From NCBI GenBank assembly GCA_019925095.2, contig CM034411.1, positions 12,462,001-12,526,000 of the forward strand: a stretch of DNA of 64,000 nt, written 5' to 3'. The position numbers were made by a program, and so were the translations under genes. The stretch's first letter is position 1, and each line of letters opens with the position of its first letter. Below are positions 44,361 through 53,892 of the stretch, in pieces. Source of the stretch: Dendrolimus kikuchii. Lineage: Eukaryota > Arthropoda > Insecta > Lepidoptera > Lasiocampidae. The notes under the pieces are model-generated. The model had not been told where the DNA came from, ran no database searches, and saw only the letters and a program-made list of their open reading frames with translations.

Positions 44361-46577
44361 TTGACATCTTTGTCTTCCGTGATCACGGCCACTGAAAAGT
44401 GGCCGAAACGTCGGAAAAACCAAAATCAAATAAAATTACCGCGCTTAAAACCGTTAAAACGTAGTTTTATTATGTATACAAGTCGCGAAAACTTAAGAAA
44501 ATATTATGTGAACCAGTACGGTCTGGAAATCGCAAATAAAATTCGGCGGTGTGAGTGCCTAAAAACAAAACATGCGCGTTTAGTGACATCGTTAAATTTC
44601 TTAAAAAGGTGTCGCGATAATAATATTATACCGGTATGTGTAAAATTAACATCTAAAAAAGACATATCGGGAAGCGCCAGCATTCTACGCCAGGCTAGTT
44701 TAAAGTTATTAAGATGCCTTATCCGCCAACACCGTTTAAATTTGAACCACGTAGATAGAGCTATCGAGACGCAAAACAATGAAATACAGGTAATACTATC
44801 GACAGAAGATTTCCAAAACTACATTGATATTGTTAACAAGAGAGCAAAGGTCAAATATGAACAACTAAAAAACCGCCAAATTTCAAAATACAACCAAATG
44901 CTAACAAACCAAAACAAACATCTTGGTACAAGGAACGCGCAAAAAAATATACCTGAGCTCCATTGTGAAGCAATTGTTGATGTGCACGGAAACGCGACCA
45001 CTAATCATATGTCACTGTCGGTGGTTAACCTGTCAAAACAAACATTCGATAAAAACACCGTTTCGGTATTAGAAAAAGGCCTTAATTACGCAATAACCCC
45101 GCGAAAAATACCTTTTGAAAACATAATCTGCAACGTAGAGGAATGTCTGGTAAGGAACAGCATGCAGAAAGAGGATGCGGAAGCTATACGACAAGATATC
45201 TCATCGGTTTTACGCCGTAGTCGTCTACCCAAACCGAATCTCACTCGTGCTGAATATATTGCCTTAAAAAACATTCGCAATAAACCAGAAATAACCGTGC
45301 TCCGTGCAGATAAAGGTAACGCGACTGTCGTCATGGATACGTCTGATTACAATAGTAAAATACAAGATCTTTTATCGGACGAAAGCACTTATAAAAAGGT
45401 CAAAACTGACCCCACGGATAAAGTAACCAAACAAACAATCGCGGTTATGAAAAAACACTCCGAAAAATTAAGCTTAGACGTATCCGCACTCACACCATCT
45501 TGCGCCAAAGCGCCTAAACTGTATGGGTTACCTAAAATTCACAAAAACAACATCCCCTTGCGCCCTATAGTTAGCCAGCTTGACTCACCAACATACAGAC
45601 TGGCACAACATCTCGCGAAGACACTCAACAATCTCCGCGGCAACACACCCTACCATGTCAAGGATTCCTTCGACTTCATCAGCGCAATTGAAAATTTGAC
45701 ATTGGCTGAGGATGAAGTACTAGTCAGTTTTGATGTCCAGTCCTTATTTACCAGTTTACCAGTGGAAGACTGCATTGAGATTGTCAAAAGGAAGCTAATA
45801 GATAATAACATGCCTGAGGAATATGCAGATCTACTAAAACATTGCCTCACATCTGGCTATTTCGTGTGGGACTACGGCTTCTACGACCAAATCAACGGTG
45901 TAGCCATGGGCTCACCGGTGTCTCCTGTCGTAGCTGACATTTTTATGGAAGACTTCGAGCAGAAGGCACTGGATACCGCTCCGGCTAAGCCGAAGATGTA
46001 TAAAAGGTACGTAGACGATACTTTTGCCGTCCTCCCAAACGATAAAGTCTCTGCATTTCTAGATCATCTCAATTCCATTAGCAGTAATATTAAATTTACT
46101 ATGGAACTAGAGGCAAATAATAAATTAGCTTTTCTGGATGTGCTCATCCTAAGGAACCCTGACAATACTCTTGGTCATACGGTGTATAGGAAACCTACCC
46201 ATACAGATAAATACCTTAATGGTTCGTCTCACCACCATCCTAGTCAGTTAGCTACCGTGGGCAAATCTTTGTTTCAGAGAGCACGGAAAATTTGTGATGA
46301 GAACCACATAGCTGGAGAGCTTCAGCATGTCAAGCGAGTTCTACAACGCAATCAGCTGAAGACTCCACACCAACGTCACAAAGGCCCCAAGCCACCTTCA
46401 GTTGAGCGGATCAAAAAACACCCAAATTTCAATAGAGAAGATGGTTGGCAAGTACCACCTGTTTGGGATCCAATTATCAAAACTATTAAGACCCAAACCC
46501 AGCAAAAACCAGCTGCCAGACCTCAAGACACTGTGAGCTCTTTCTGCGTACAACGGAACACAAACCAACTTGACTGA
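44361..46577 (+). CDS. Penelope-like reverse transcriptase, endonuclease-minus
   Basis: 738 codons without a stop. The first ~35 residues (MTSLSSVITATEKWPKRRKN) are translated leader; MYTSRENLRKYY (44474) is an alternative start. Residues ~40-260 form the N-terminal domain, rich in lysine and asparagine. Reverse transcriptase motifs: PKLYGLPKIHKNNIPLRPIV, FD at 457-458 in motif A, GVAMGSPVSP in motif B, and YVDD at 550-553 in motif C. After KGPKPPSVER the frame jumps straight to IKKHPNFNREDG: 128 codons containing the GIY-YIG endonuclease are missing without a frameshift. It may still make a reverse transcriptase. Endonuclease-minus Penelope relatives are known in some eukaryotes, but here the state comes from a local deletion, as the sister copy shows. 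Confidence 0.9.
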   Translation: MTSLSSVITATEKWPKRRKNQNQIKLPRLKPLKRSFIMYTSRENLRKYYVNQYGLEIANKIRRCECLKTKHARLVTSLNFLKRCRDNNIIPVCVKLTSKKDISGSASILRQASLKLLRCLIRQHRLNLNHVDRAIETQNNEIQVILSTEDFQNYIDIVNKRAKVKYEQLKNRQISKYNQMLTNQNKHLGTRNAQKNIPELHCEAIVDVHGNATTNHMSLSVVNLSKQTFDKNTVSVLEKGLNYAITPRKIPFENIICNVEECLVRNSMQKEDAEAIRQDISSVLRRSRLPKPNLTRAEYIALKNIRNKPEITVLRADKGNATVVMDTSDYNSKIQDLLSDESTYKKVKTDPTDKVTKQTIAVMKKHSEKLSLDVSALTPSCAKAPKLYGLPKIHKNNIPLRPIVSQLDSPTYRLAQHLAKTLNNLRGNTPYHVKDSFDFISAIENLTLAEDEVLVSFDVQSLFTSLPVEDCIEIVKRKLIDNNMPEEYADLLKHCLTSGYFVWDYGFYDQINGVAMGSPVSPVVADIFMEDFEQKALDTAPAKPKMYKRYVDDTFAVLPNDKVSAFLDHLNSISSNIKFTMELEANNKLAFLDVLILRNPDNTLGHTVYRKPTHTDKYLNGSSHHHPSQLATVGKSLFQRARKICDENHIAGELQHVKRVLQRNQLKTPHQRHKGPKPPSVERIKKHPNFNREDGWQVPPVWDPIIKTIKTQTQQKPAARPQDTVSSFCVQRNTNQLD
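44379..44412 (+). ncRNA. hammerhead-like hairpin in Penelope leader
   Basis: GGCCACT (44387-44393), GAAA, AGTGGCC (44398-44404) form a perfect 7-bp stem with a tetraloop, followed at once by GAAACGTC. Penelope leaders in many animals carry hammerhead ribozymes in which stem II is followed by GAAAC and then GTC. The conserved CUGANGA before stem II should lie at about 44380-44386, but reads TGATCAC (or GTGATCA, one base to the left). The catalytic core is therefore non-canonical and self-cleavage is doubtful. The same hairpin lies at 42214-42231 on the minus strand. Confidence 0.45.
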
Positions 46578-47025
46578 TAATTACTTTTATTTTTCCTTCC
46601 ACCCATTTTAATATTATATAAAATTATTAGAGCTAGGCATGTTTGCTGAAGAGTTTCTTGCGCCGCTTCTTCTCTTCAAGCCATAACATGTTGCGAAGCG
46701 GTAGTAAATTAGATTAGGCTCCCATAGATTAAATAATAACCATAAACAAAATTAAAAATTAAATAATTAAAATTAATAAGTTGGCGGTAGGCTAAACAAA
46801 ACTTTAACATTAAATCAACGAAAAAAAAACATTACACACACTACCATGTATTTGACACACACACGCATATATACTCTTTTGTTTATTGTTAAAGTCAAAT
46901 TAACAGTGCATGTAGCCTTGGCGAAATCTGTGATTATAGTCTTTGACAACAGAACCTTAATAATGTTCAAACTTATAATTTAAATTAATTGTTATGGTCG
47001 AAATTCGGCCACGGGCAACCACTAG

Positions 47026-47566
47026 TTATAAAAAAAAACACAAATTTTATTGGTGGTTATGGCATCCATAATTGTGATGGACCGACACACACAGACCGGC
47101 ACTTGCCCGTTTCTATTTTATTCTCAAATCAAGTTAATGTTGATTTACATAGATAAAATTCTAGTTAGTAACTAAATAATAATAAAATAAAGTTCATAAA
47201 CTAATTGCCAAGAAGAAAACAATAATAACTGTTTAAAGAAGTATCATATAAATGCTGTGTATTTCACTGTATTTCAAATTTCTCAAGCAATTTTAGAAAA
47301 CTAAAATCAAAACTCAACAATCTTTAAAACATTAAAGTTAAAATATATTCACAAACTTACCTAGTGTTTACAGTAAACAAGAAACAACGAAAGTGTGCTT
47401 GTTAGGACTTCCAACTTGAAACCAGGGTTAAAGCTGAGTTGTTGTTAACCTGATATAGATTATCTAGAAGGTCCTTTTTGACTGAGCCAATCTGTTAAGA
47501 GTTTCGGAGATCATCGTAAGTCCTCCCAGATTTTGTACCCAAATTAAGTGTATTAGAACCGAGGAA
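47026..47566. other. AT-rich non-coding stretch
   Basis: I see no gene or repeat border in this interval. Confidence 0.5.
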
Positions 47567-48157
47567 AAGCCATGATAGCTTTGTAGCTAGCTTACTCCTG
47601 TCTGAAACAAGGCGCCGGTTTGAATCTTGTCCGGAAAGCATGCACTACTTCGGCAGTTTTCTGACCTAATTTGCATATTGTTACAATTACCACGTGCTAA
47701 CGGTGAAGGAAAACATCATGATGAAACCTACACATCGAGGTAACCGATGTGACAAACCTGCCAATTTACCTTGGACAAGCTTGGCGGGTATACTGTCCAT
47801 TACCCTCTAAATGGTATGTCTTTCAAGACCATGAGCCATAAAAATGACCCGTACTTTTGCGAGGCAATGAGAAGGCCGACACGTAGGGACCCCTTGACAA
47901 AAATGGAAATGTGGCGTGATACTGACCAACAATTACCCCTGTCTACACCATATAAAAATGAACCCAAGGACAAGCCCCGGTCGGTGAAGGACTATTATAG
48001 GAAATGAGAACAAAAGGCATCGGCTAATTGGGATGAGCTGCTAGTGGAACTAGGGATCTGTGCTATAGGGACTATGGCGTCTGCCCGTCACAATGTTCGG
48101 GGAACATGGCAGAATGGGCAGACGGTGACTCGTTATTATTATTATTATTATTATTGC
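47567..48157 (+). repeat. SINE C, long tRNA-derived element
   Basis: The 5' part (AGCCATGATAGCTTTGTAGC, then GGCGCCGGTTTGAATCTTG) is a decayed tRNA-like head with a box B. The centre (TTTGCATATTGTTACAATTA, GGTGAAGGAAAACATCATGA, ACCGATGTGACAAACCTGCC) matches the minus-strand copy at 51018-51290. The 3' half, with GAGCCATAAAAATGACCCG and CCTGTCTACACCATATA, matches the bodies at 21500 and 32700. It ends in a GTTATTATTATT tail (to 48157). The 78-codon frame at 47771-48007 lies across the body and is not accepted as a gene. Confidence 0.7.
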
Positions 48158-48250
48158 ACACCTTGGAAACTAAGTGACAATTCTTGTATTTTAATGTGTT
48201 GTTTTAGTTAGTTTTAATTCATTCGATAGACATCACAAATTAATACAGAT

Positions 48251-48470
48251 TCGACGGCCTCTGCTGGTCTAGGGCTGAGTGGGTCTAAGTCACTGGAATA
48301 CTGAGGCCCCGAGTTCGATTCTTGGCATGCTAAATTTCGAAAAAGATCTTTCAGTTATTTATTATGGTCTAAGTGTTTGGAATCGGCCCGAGAGTGGTGG
48401 TGGTGTAACTTTCAGAGCTTGGGAATATATAATGGGTGTGTGTGCCAATGATTTTACTAAAATATAATTT
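48251..48470 (+). repeat. SINE B, plus strand
   Basis: Begins GACGGCCTCTGCTGGTCTAG (box A region) and has CCGAGTTCGATTCTTGGC (box B) at about 48309-48326. The body continues as in the other copies with TTATTATGGTCTAAGTGTTT, GGAATCGGCCC and AATATATAATGGGTGTGTG. It is the only plus-strand SINE B copy seen. Not a tRNA gene: the arms do not close. Confidence 0.75.
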
Positions 48471-48694
48471 GTGGAAACATATCAATTCAGTTTTAAAACT
48501 CTATTTTAGTAAGGGACTAAGTAAACTTGTTAACTCGGTCTAGAAAATTATATAACTAAATATTCGGCCGTTCCCAATATAGTCATAATTTAAGACGAAT
48601 GCAACAATTAATATTGTCAGGTGACAAAATTCATATATTTATAATTTATTCAATATTGTGAAATTACTAATTATTACAAAATTAGTATTTATAA

Positions 48695-48946
48695 AGCGCA
48701 ATACACACCAAGGACGCCGACCCGCCGACACAACACGGCGGCCTATATGAAAAGAATCATGTCGGCGGTTAGCCTACGCAAGTGCTCAGTCCCGGCGACA
48801 AACAAGCTGTAGTGAGTGATGTAGTTGTTCCACATCTCGAGCCGCCAACAAAGTTTTCCGACTTGCAATGATTGAAACCGCCAACTAGCCGACCGGCCAA
48901 TAGTTGGCGACCTAGGTCGGCCGGCGGCTGTAGTGTATGTTGCGCT
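48695..48946. mobile_element. MITE with TAA target duplication (PIF/Harbinger-like)
   Basis: The left end AGCGCAATACACACC and the complement of the right end, AGCGCAACATACACTAC, match closely. TAA flanks both sides (48692-48694 and 48947-48949). The interior is GC-rich with GCCGACC/GGTCGGC repeats (GGACGCCGACCCGCCGACAC, CTAGGTCGGCCGGCGGCTG) that extend the inverted symmetry. A 3-base TAA duplication with short TIRs suggests PIF/Harbinger. There is no ORF of note. Confidence 0.75.
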
Positions 48947-49569
48947 TAATAATTCTGTAGGGTAGTTCGGAGGAGATTGCCTATGGACAGACGACGGCCC
49001 GTTGTACCTTTTTTGACTATATGTGATGAAGTTATTCATTCATTCATTCAAATTAACAAAAATAGCTGAATATAAAAATATTCGTTCGAGAGTTATTGGC
49101 CTGTGTATCATATATAGACTGATCGAAAAGACAAATCTTATGACTTTCTTGTTTACGTTAATTTTTAATATCATCAATATCGCCTTCCTTTCATGTTTAA
49201 AAAGTGATTGCAAATTTAAGCGAATAAAAGTTAGTGTAGGCAGAACTAAACTGAGAACTTTAAATCCGTGTTAAGCACGGTGTAACTTGAACTTATAATC
49301 ACCTAATTGATCTAAGTTACTCGCTTAGACTAAGTTAAAGTTAGACTACGCAAAGTTGCTCATTAGTAAGCATTTTCGACTACCGAACAGCTTAAGTGCA
49401 ATATGCAAACTATAGGATTACAAGATTTACTTATTAAAGTTAGTTCGAGTTTTATACAGTAACTTTACTTATACTTAAATACATCGCTGTTTTTTCATTC
49501 GTTGCGTCTGTATTCGGAATGTTAAGTATAATAATATTTAATTGTATATACTATTTAATATATATATAT

Positions 49570-49815
49570 TATTGAAGGAATTCAGCAGACAGGCAGACAG
49601 ACGGCCCATTTGATGGAAATCGGTTACCATCGCCTATGGACATTTGCAACACCAAGATGCTATAAAAATGCGCTGCTGCTCTCTTACGGGAGACTGGAAC
49701 CTGGTCACTAATACCGGAACACAACTTAAGGTTGTTACGGCGGCATACTTTGGACTAGGCGTGGTAGCCATCCAGTCGGGCAAATGCCCTACCATCTGGC
49801 CGTGGGATATTTTGT
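49570..49815 (-). repeat. SINE A, 5'-truncated
   Basis: The plus strand starts GAATTCAGCAGACAGGCAGA, then GGTTACCATCGCCTATGGAC, GGAGACTGGAACCTGGTCAC and GCCATCCAGTCGGGCAAATG. It ends near TTTTGTCGCC, so the last ~60 bases at the SINE 5' end are missing. The A/T tail is short. Confidence 0.8.
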
Positions 49816-50029
49816 CGCCTATACGAAGTATGACAAGGGATGGGAGGGGTCCTAAATTTCGTGACTTCTCATTTCAAAATCTTATATATATTTTTTTTAA
49901 TAGGTCCAACTCTGTATGTGCGTAGTATTTAAATGATTAAAAAACAATTTAAATGAAAATTAAACTAATTATGGAACTGCTGTTTTAAATTAATCATTTC
50001 TTTTTTTTATAGTAAAAATTGATTATTTC

Positions 50030-50306
50030 AAACACCTAATTAAAAAAAACTAAATTATAAATAAATTAAACTAAAAATAAACTATATATACAAACTAAAA
50101 TTAAACTATAAAATCTAGTACCAGACCGCTGTCAGTCGGAAACGTGCCCAAAAGACTGGCCACATTGCCTCGCTGAATGGCCAGTCTTTTCGTCACGTGA
50201 GACATCCACAATTTCTTGATGTAGAATTAGAAAATATGTGATATCACACTGTAGGGAGGGCCAAAAAATCATGAAATTCGTGTCACGTAATTTGTGGATG
50301 GCCGTT
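50030..50306. repeat. QRGN-family fragment followed by a MITE-like piece
   Basis: The first part (50030-50195) has the A-rich flank and CGTGCCCAAAAGACTGGCCA, CATTGCCTCGCTGAATGGCC, a copy of the fragments at 22975 and 40220. The second (50200-50306) has GACATCCACAATTTCTTGAT at its left and TCACGTAATTTGTGGATGGC at its right, inverted CATCCACAA-type ends. ATCATGAAATTCGTGTCACG inside is shared with 23695-23715. Confidence 0.5.
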
Positions 50307-50760
50307 AAGGAATCAATCACTGGACAAGTCATACCTGTCCCGCCGAAACTAGCGCTTGCGATATTTGATGGCCTCTTTTGTCAATCGAAACAGTAGGTAT
50401 TATCACGAGGAGGCAGATGACCCGGGTTCGGTTTCCAGCGAAAACAAATTACTAACGAACATTGTATTATTACTCGGTATTAGATATATCTGTTGTATAT
50501 TACCCATAATACAAGCGTAAGGTGCTATATACAATTAATATATTGTGATCGAATTATTCAAAGGCCACTTGAAGTTAGCAGGGTGTGAACAGATCTTAAA
50601 TAAATCACACCAAAATGGACTCGACGAAGTTAATTTAGTGTGTACTGGAGATAGTAGTCGTGTGGTAGTCGGTGGACGTGTTCTTAGAGGACTGGAATGG
50701 CGAGAATTCAATTTTCTTAAACTAGTTCAGAAATAAGCTTTTTTTTAAAAAGGTTTTTAA
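50307..50760. other. non-coding stretch, unassigned frame
   Basis: A 63-codon plus-strand frame (50545-50736) contains GCEQILNKSHQNGLDEVNLV and CTGDSSRVVVGGRVLRGLEW. It does not match a family I know and lacks splice support. A possible box-B-like GGGTTCGGTTTCC lies at 50430. Nothing firm. Confidence 0.35.
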
Positions 50761-50764
50761 ATAC

Positions 50765-50962
50765 AAGCTTTTGAGATCCTGGATATCATGTAGCAGCAGA
50801 GTGCTAGCCAAGACAAGTAAAACGAGCCCAAACACGACGGGTCTATCTTATTTAGTACAGGAGTTCCTATGGCCACCTTCCGACTCCATCATCAGATCAA
50901 CTCTATCGTACTTAACTTGCAAGATTCCACCCGAACTTACATACATACATAGGTACATCAAT
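50765..50962 (+). mobile_element. LINE 3' UTR with (CATA)n tail
   Basis: GATCCTGGATATCATGTAGC, AAGACAAGTAAAACGAGCCC, GACTCCATCATCAGATCAAC and CGTACTTAACTTGCAAG lead into ACTTACATACATACATAGG. An ATAC-type tetranucleotide tail is the usual end of an RTE-group LINE. There is no coding part and the family is different from RTE-A. Confidence 0.55.
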
Positions 50963-51017
50963 TGAAAGTTAAATAAAAGCTTGTAATAAAATAATCAAAG
51001 ATTCATATACGTAACAA

Positions 51018-51290
51018 CAGCTCATAAGCGTCCCAATATTTGGGAACGGACAGTATAACCGCCACGCTTGTCTAAGGTGGTTTGGCAGCTTTTACACATC
51101 GGTTATCTCGGTGTGCAAGTTTCATCACCATATTTTCCTTCACCGTTGTTATCACTTGGTAATTGTAACAATATGCACATTAGTGTCAGAAAATTGCCTA
51201 TATGGTGCATACGTTCCGGCCAGGATTCGAACCCGCGCCCTTTAAGTTTCGGACGCGTGCGCTAACCACTACGCTACCACGACTTAGTCA
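51018..51290 (-). repeat. SINE C, head and first body part
   Basis: The minus strand starts near 51290 with a clear tRNA-like head: CGTGGTAGCGTAGTGGTTAG (box A) and GCGGGTTCGAATCCTGGCC (box B). The body matches 47630-47790: TGCATATTGTTACAATTACC, GGTGAAGGAAAATATGG, ACCGATGTGTAAAAGCTGCC, then TATACTGTCCGTTCCC. It lacks the second body half and (ATT)n tail found at 48157. Confidence 0.8.
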
Positions 51291-51294
51291 AGAT

Positions 51295-52255
51295 TAATAT
51301 ACTAAATAATTAATTAATTTACTGGAAAACAATCTGGATTGCTTTTAGATTATAATTTGAACAAGCCATCATTATAAATAGAAAGAGCTACAGAGTAAGT
51401 ACATAAGATAAAGACAAAAATATTATCTACAGTGCAGATGTAAGACATGCGACTGGTTCGGAAGTCAAGTGAGAAGTGAATGTACGCCACTGTCGCCCCC
51501 TTTTATAGTCGAATGACGCATCGCTAGACTACCCTCTATCTTGAAAATTTATTTGTTACACCAGTGTAATATATGTGTACATCAAAAAATACTAGGTAAT
51601 AATGCTAATCAACCAGTTAAAACGTAACACGGTAAGCTTCTAATTTGTATATGAGTAGATACATATTATAATTCTCCATTTTACTGTTTGTTTATAAACA
51701 AAATTTTACACGAAATTAATCTCGACATATTCAAAGGCTATTAGTTTCTTCTTGGTTTTTGGCTGATTTCGACTAAAAGTAATGTCAACATCAGAAATGA
51801 AAATTTTAATACGATCGTTATTGAAAAAACCGATTAACCACTACTAATAGCTATATTTAATACTCAATTATAATTCAGGGATTTAACATCATAAGCACTT
51901 TACGAGTAATTTGATTTTGTATTCGCTGAAACTTTTAGCAGAAATAAAATCGGACGCCGATTTTCAAACTCGTACTATTTTATTCTATTGCAGTATGTTG
52001 AACAAATACAAATAAATTGATTCGAAATATAATCTGCATTATATAAATTAATGATATACCTGTATTTGTGTAATATTGCGTTACATTATGATTGAACGGC
52101 TACCAGACTTGTTCGGACAGTGATCGATCGACTTGTGAACTTCGCGGTTTATTTAGTTTTGTTATTATTGTTATAACTTATATGTGACTCATAATATTTC
52201 ATTGCGATTCGTTGTTCAATGCTTTATTTATAAAATCTTGATGGAAAGTACATAT
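51295..52255. other. AT-rich non-coding stretch
   Basis: I see no gene, RNA or transposon border in this interval. Confidence 0.5.
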
Positions 52256-52261
52256 AATATA

Positions 52262-53384
52262 CAGTAGAACCGCTTTAATCCAAGTCTCGATAAGTAGAAG
52301 ATCTCCCAAAATCGAAAAAAAAATTGTGCTCCCTTCCCTTCAAGCCCCAAAACCTAGGTTGCTCCAAATCTGAACCCTCTATAAGCTGAAATAATTAGTG
52401 AGTCCCTATAAGCAAATTCAGTCATTATTTTCCTTCTATAACTCAAAAAAATAAATTGGACCTCTGTTTTGTTAGTATATTAAATCTGTTACGATTCTAG
52501 TATGTATATTTTATGATTTCTCAACTATTAATGTATTTTTTTATATTGTGAACAACTCTACGGACTCGAGTTCCGTACCCTTTTTTACAACTTAATTTCT
52601 AGATTTAATTTTTTGAATTTAACACGCTTATTAGTTATTTTGGTTCTTGTGTGTGACATTAATTTATTAATTTTTGTGTTGAGGTGTATGTATCTTACGA
52701 ATTACTTATTATATTAATTTATTCTAGTTTTAATACTAAACTTATACTAATGTAGAGTGTATCTATCTGTACTATTTATGTATTTAGATTTTATATAGAA
52801 ATTATTAGGTATTATAATAATAATCGGCAGACAAACACACATTGTATATCCCCAAATTAAGCAAGTTACGCTTGTGTTATGAGTAATATACAACGGACTA
52901 CTCTGGGGCCGATCCCAGACACCCAGACCATAGTAAATAACGGAGAAAATACGTTTCCGAAATTTACTATACCAGGAATCGAGCCCGGAACCTCTGCGTT
53001 GCAGTGAGGTACGCCGGCAAAGCCTTAGCCCGTTCAACCACAGAGGCCGTCAAATTTTCAATATCAATATCGTCATATATTGTTGTTTAGACGTATGTAA
53101 GGCGAGAGACGTGTGATTTATAATAATAATGTGGAGTAATGAAATGAGGTTGTAATGAATGAAAAGGTCCTGTTCATCGCAGACAACCTCTGCATCTCGA
53201 ACATGGCAATATATGAAAAATGTTTTTTACCTCCATAATTAATAGGAATTTTATTTATTTCACCTCTCTAACTCAAAATCAGTTAGAATAAATCTTAACC
53301 TCTACAAGTCAAATGATTCCTTACAAACAACTCGATAACACGAATTTTTTGGCGTTGAAGTTCGACTAATAGGATGTTTTACTG
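52262..53384. mobile_element. Tigger/pogo-like non-autonomous element
   Basis: The left end CAGTAGAACCGCTTTAATCC and the complement of the right end, CAGTAAAACATCCTATTAGTCG, fit the CAGTAGAACC-type TIRs of Tigger/pogo elements (Tc1/mariner superfamily). TA flanks both sides (52260-52261 and 53385-53386). Inside are CTCTATAAGCTG, CCCTATAAGC, CTCTAACTC and CTCGATAACACG, diverged repeats usual for this group. No transposase ORF is left. A SINE B copy (52818-53051) lies inside. Confidence 0.6.
52815..53051 (-). repeat. SINE B, full length
   Basis: The minus strand starts TGACGGCCTCTGTGGTTGAA, with box B in CCGGGCTCGATTCCTGG (about 52987-52971). The body then runs through TTTACTATGGTCTGGGTGTC and CATAACACAAGCGTAACTTG to a (ATT)n tail at 52827-52815. 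It is the best preserved of the family in the window and lies within the Tigger-like element. Confidence 0.85.
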
Positions 53385-53890
53385 TATTAAAATAAATTAA
53401 ATAATATATAATTTATAACAACTACTTTAAATAGCGCAACATTTTTTCGCTGTGGGAAAACTTCGCTAAAAGACCATCTGAATCCTCAAGATTCTCAAGA
53501 GTGTGTGATAGCAGTGGTACGATGACGAAAGCTCCATTCAAACTCAGCACAATATATAGACGGTACAATACGCGTATTATGCACGTAAATTACGCGAACA
53601 CATAAGTGCATATACACAGTTAAATTGTAAACAGTAATTTGCGTACGATATGTGCCAAATGTATTTGGATTACGGCCAAGTCGGCCGCGCCTGCATTCGG
53701 TGTGGCACACGCCTTAGGCAACTTCAAACTTATTTTGATGTTGAAGTGAGCACCTACTTTAAACCATTGGTTGATATGTCGCAAAATTTTCTAAAGCAGT
53801 ATATTACATTCATTAGAAGTCGGATGCTTGACAGTTCGCGCATAGTGAAGGGTTTCTCGTAGGAATAACAAATAGTTTTGGTATTTTTTT
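53385..53890. other. non-coding stretch, nothing recognised
   Basis: Frames at 53495-53710 (minus) and 53650-53862 (plus) overlap and have no domain. I see no gene. Confidence 0.45.
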
Positions 53891-53892
53891 AA

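Larger units (their letters stand above)
44342..46809 (+). mobile_element. Penelope-like element, 5' complete, endonuclease deleted
   Basis: It starts with a leader (pLTR) at TAACAATACTCGTTGACAC, carrying the hairpin at 44387-44404. The long ORF follows, then a 3' UTR (46578-46809) with CTTCCACCCATTTTAATATT, GTTTGCTGAAGAGTTTCTTG and GGCGGTAGGCTAAACAAAAC. The 3' UTR is the mirror image of that at 42280-42503. The element lies within the Helitron and faces away from the minus copy, so the two are head-to-head with the 5' end of the plus copy against the truncated 5' side of the minus copy. Confidence 0.9.
42064..47025 (+). mobile_element. Helitron-type element split by a Penelope pair
   Basis: The left end is A|TCTATATATTAATACGTGAAG (42064); the right end is GGTCGAAATTCGGCCACGGG, CAACCACTAG|T (47025). 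The left 97 bases and the right ~215 bases match, in the right order, an unsplit copy at 56073-56428 on the other strand. Shared marks are CTTTGTACCCCTTTTTACGA and TATGAAATTTC on the left, and ACACACGCATATATA, TTTGTTTATTGTTAAAGTCA and ATTTAAATTAATTGTTATGG on the right. About 50 bases present in the unsplit copy are missing at the insertion point. Without the insert the element would be about 310 bases and non-coding. Confidence 0.8.

Noticed and set aside
42504..44429. N-terminal 30 residues of the minus Penelope ORF as a real start
   Set aside because: They are antisense leader of the neighbouring plus copy joined by the rearrangement.
46400..46420. The Penelope endonuclease gap as a spliced intron (retrocopy of a spliced RNA)
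   Set aside because: The missing block begins TGCCC and ends TTGAA with no shift that yields GT-AG borders.
47771..48007. 78-codon ORF MDKLGGYTVHYPLNG
   Set aside because: Sits across the SINE C body; the related bodies at 21500 and 32700 do not keep the frame.
48251..48330. tRNA gene on the plus strand
   Set aside because: Same head as four other repeat copies and no closed acceptor stem; SINE B.
51225..51290. tRNA gene on the minus strand
   Set aside because: Good box A and box B, but the sequence continues into a body shared with 47567-48157 and the arms do not give a clean cloverleaf; it is a SINE head.
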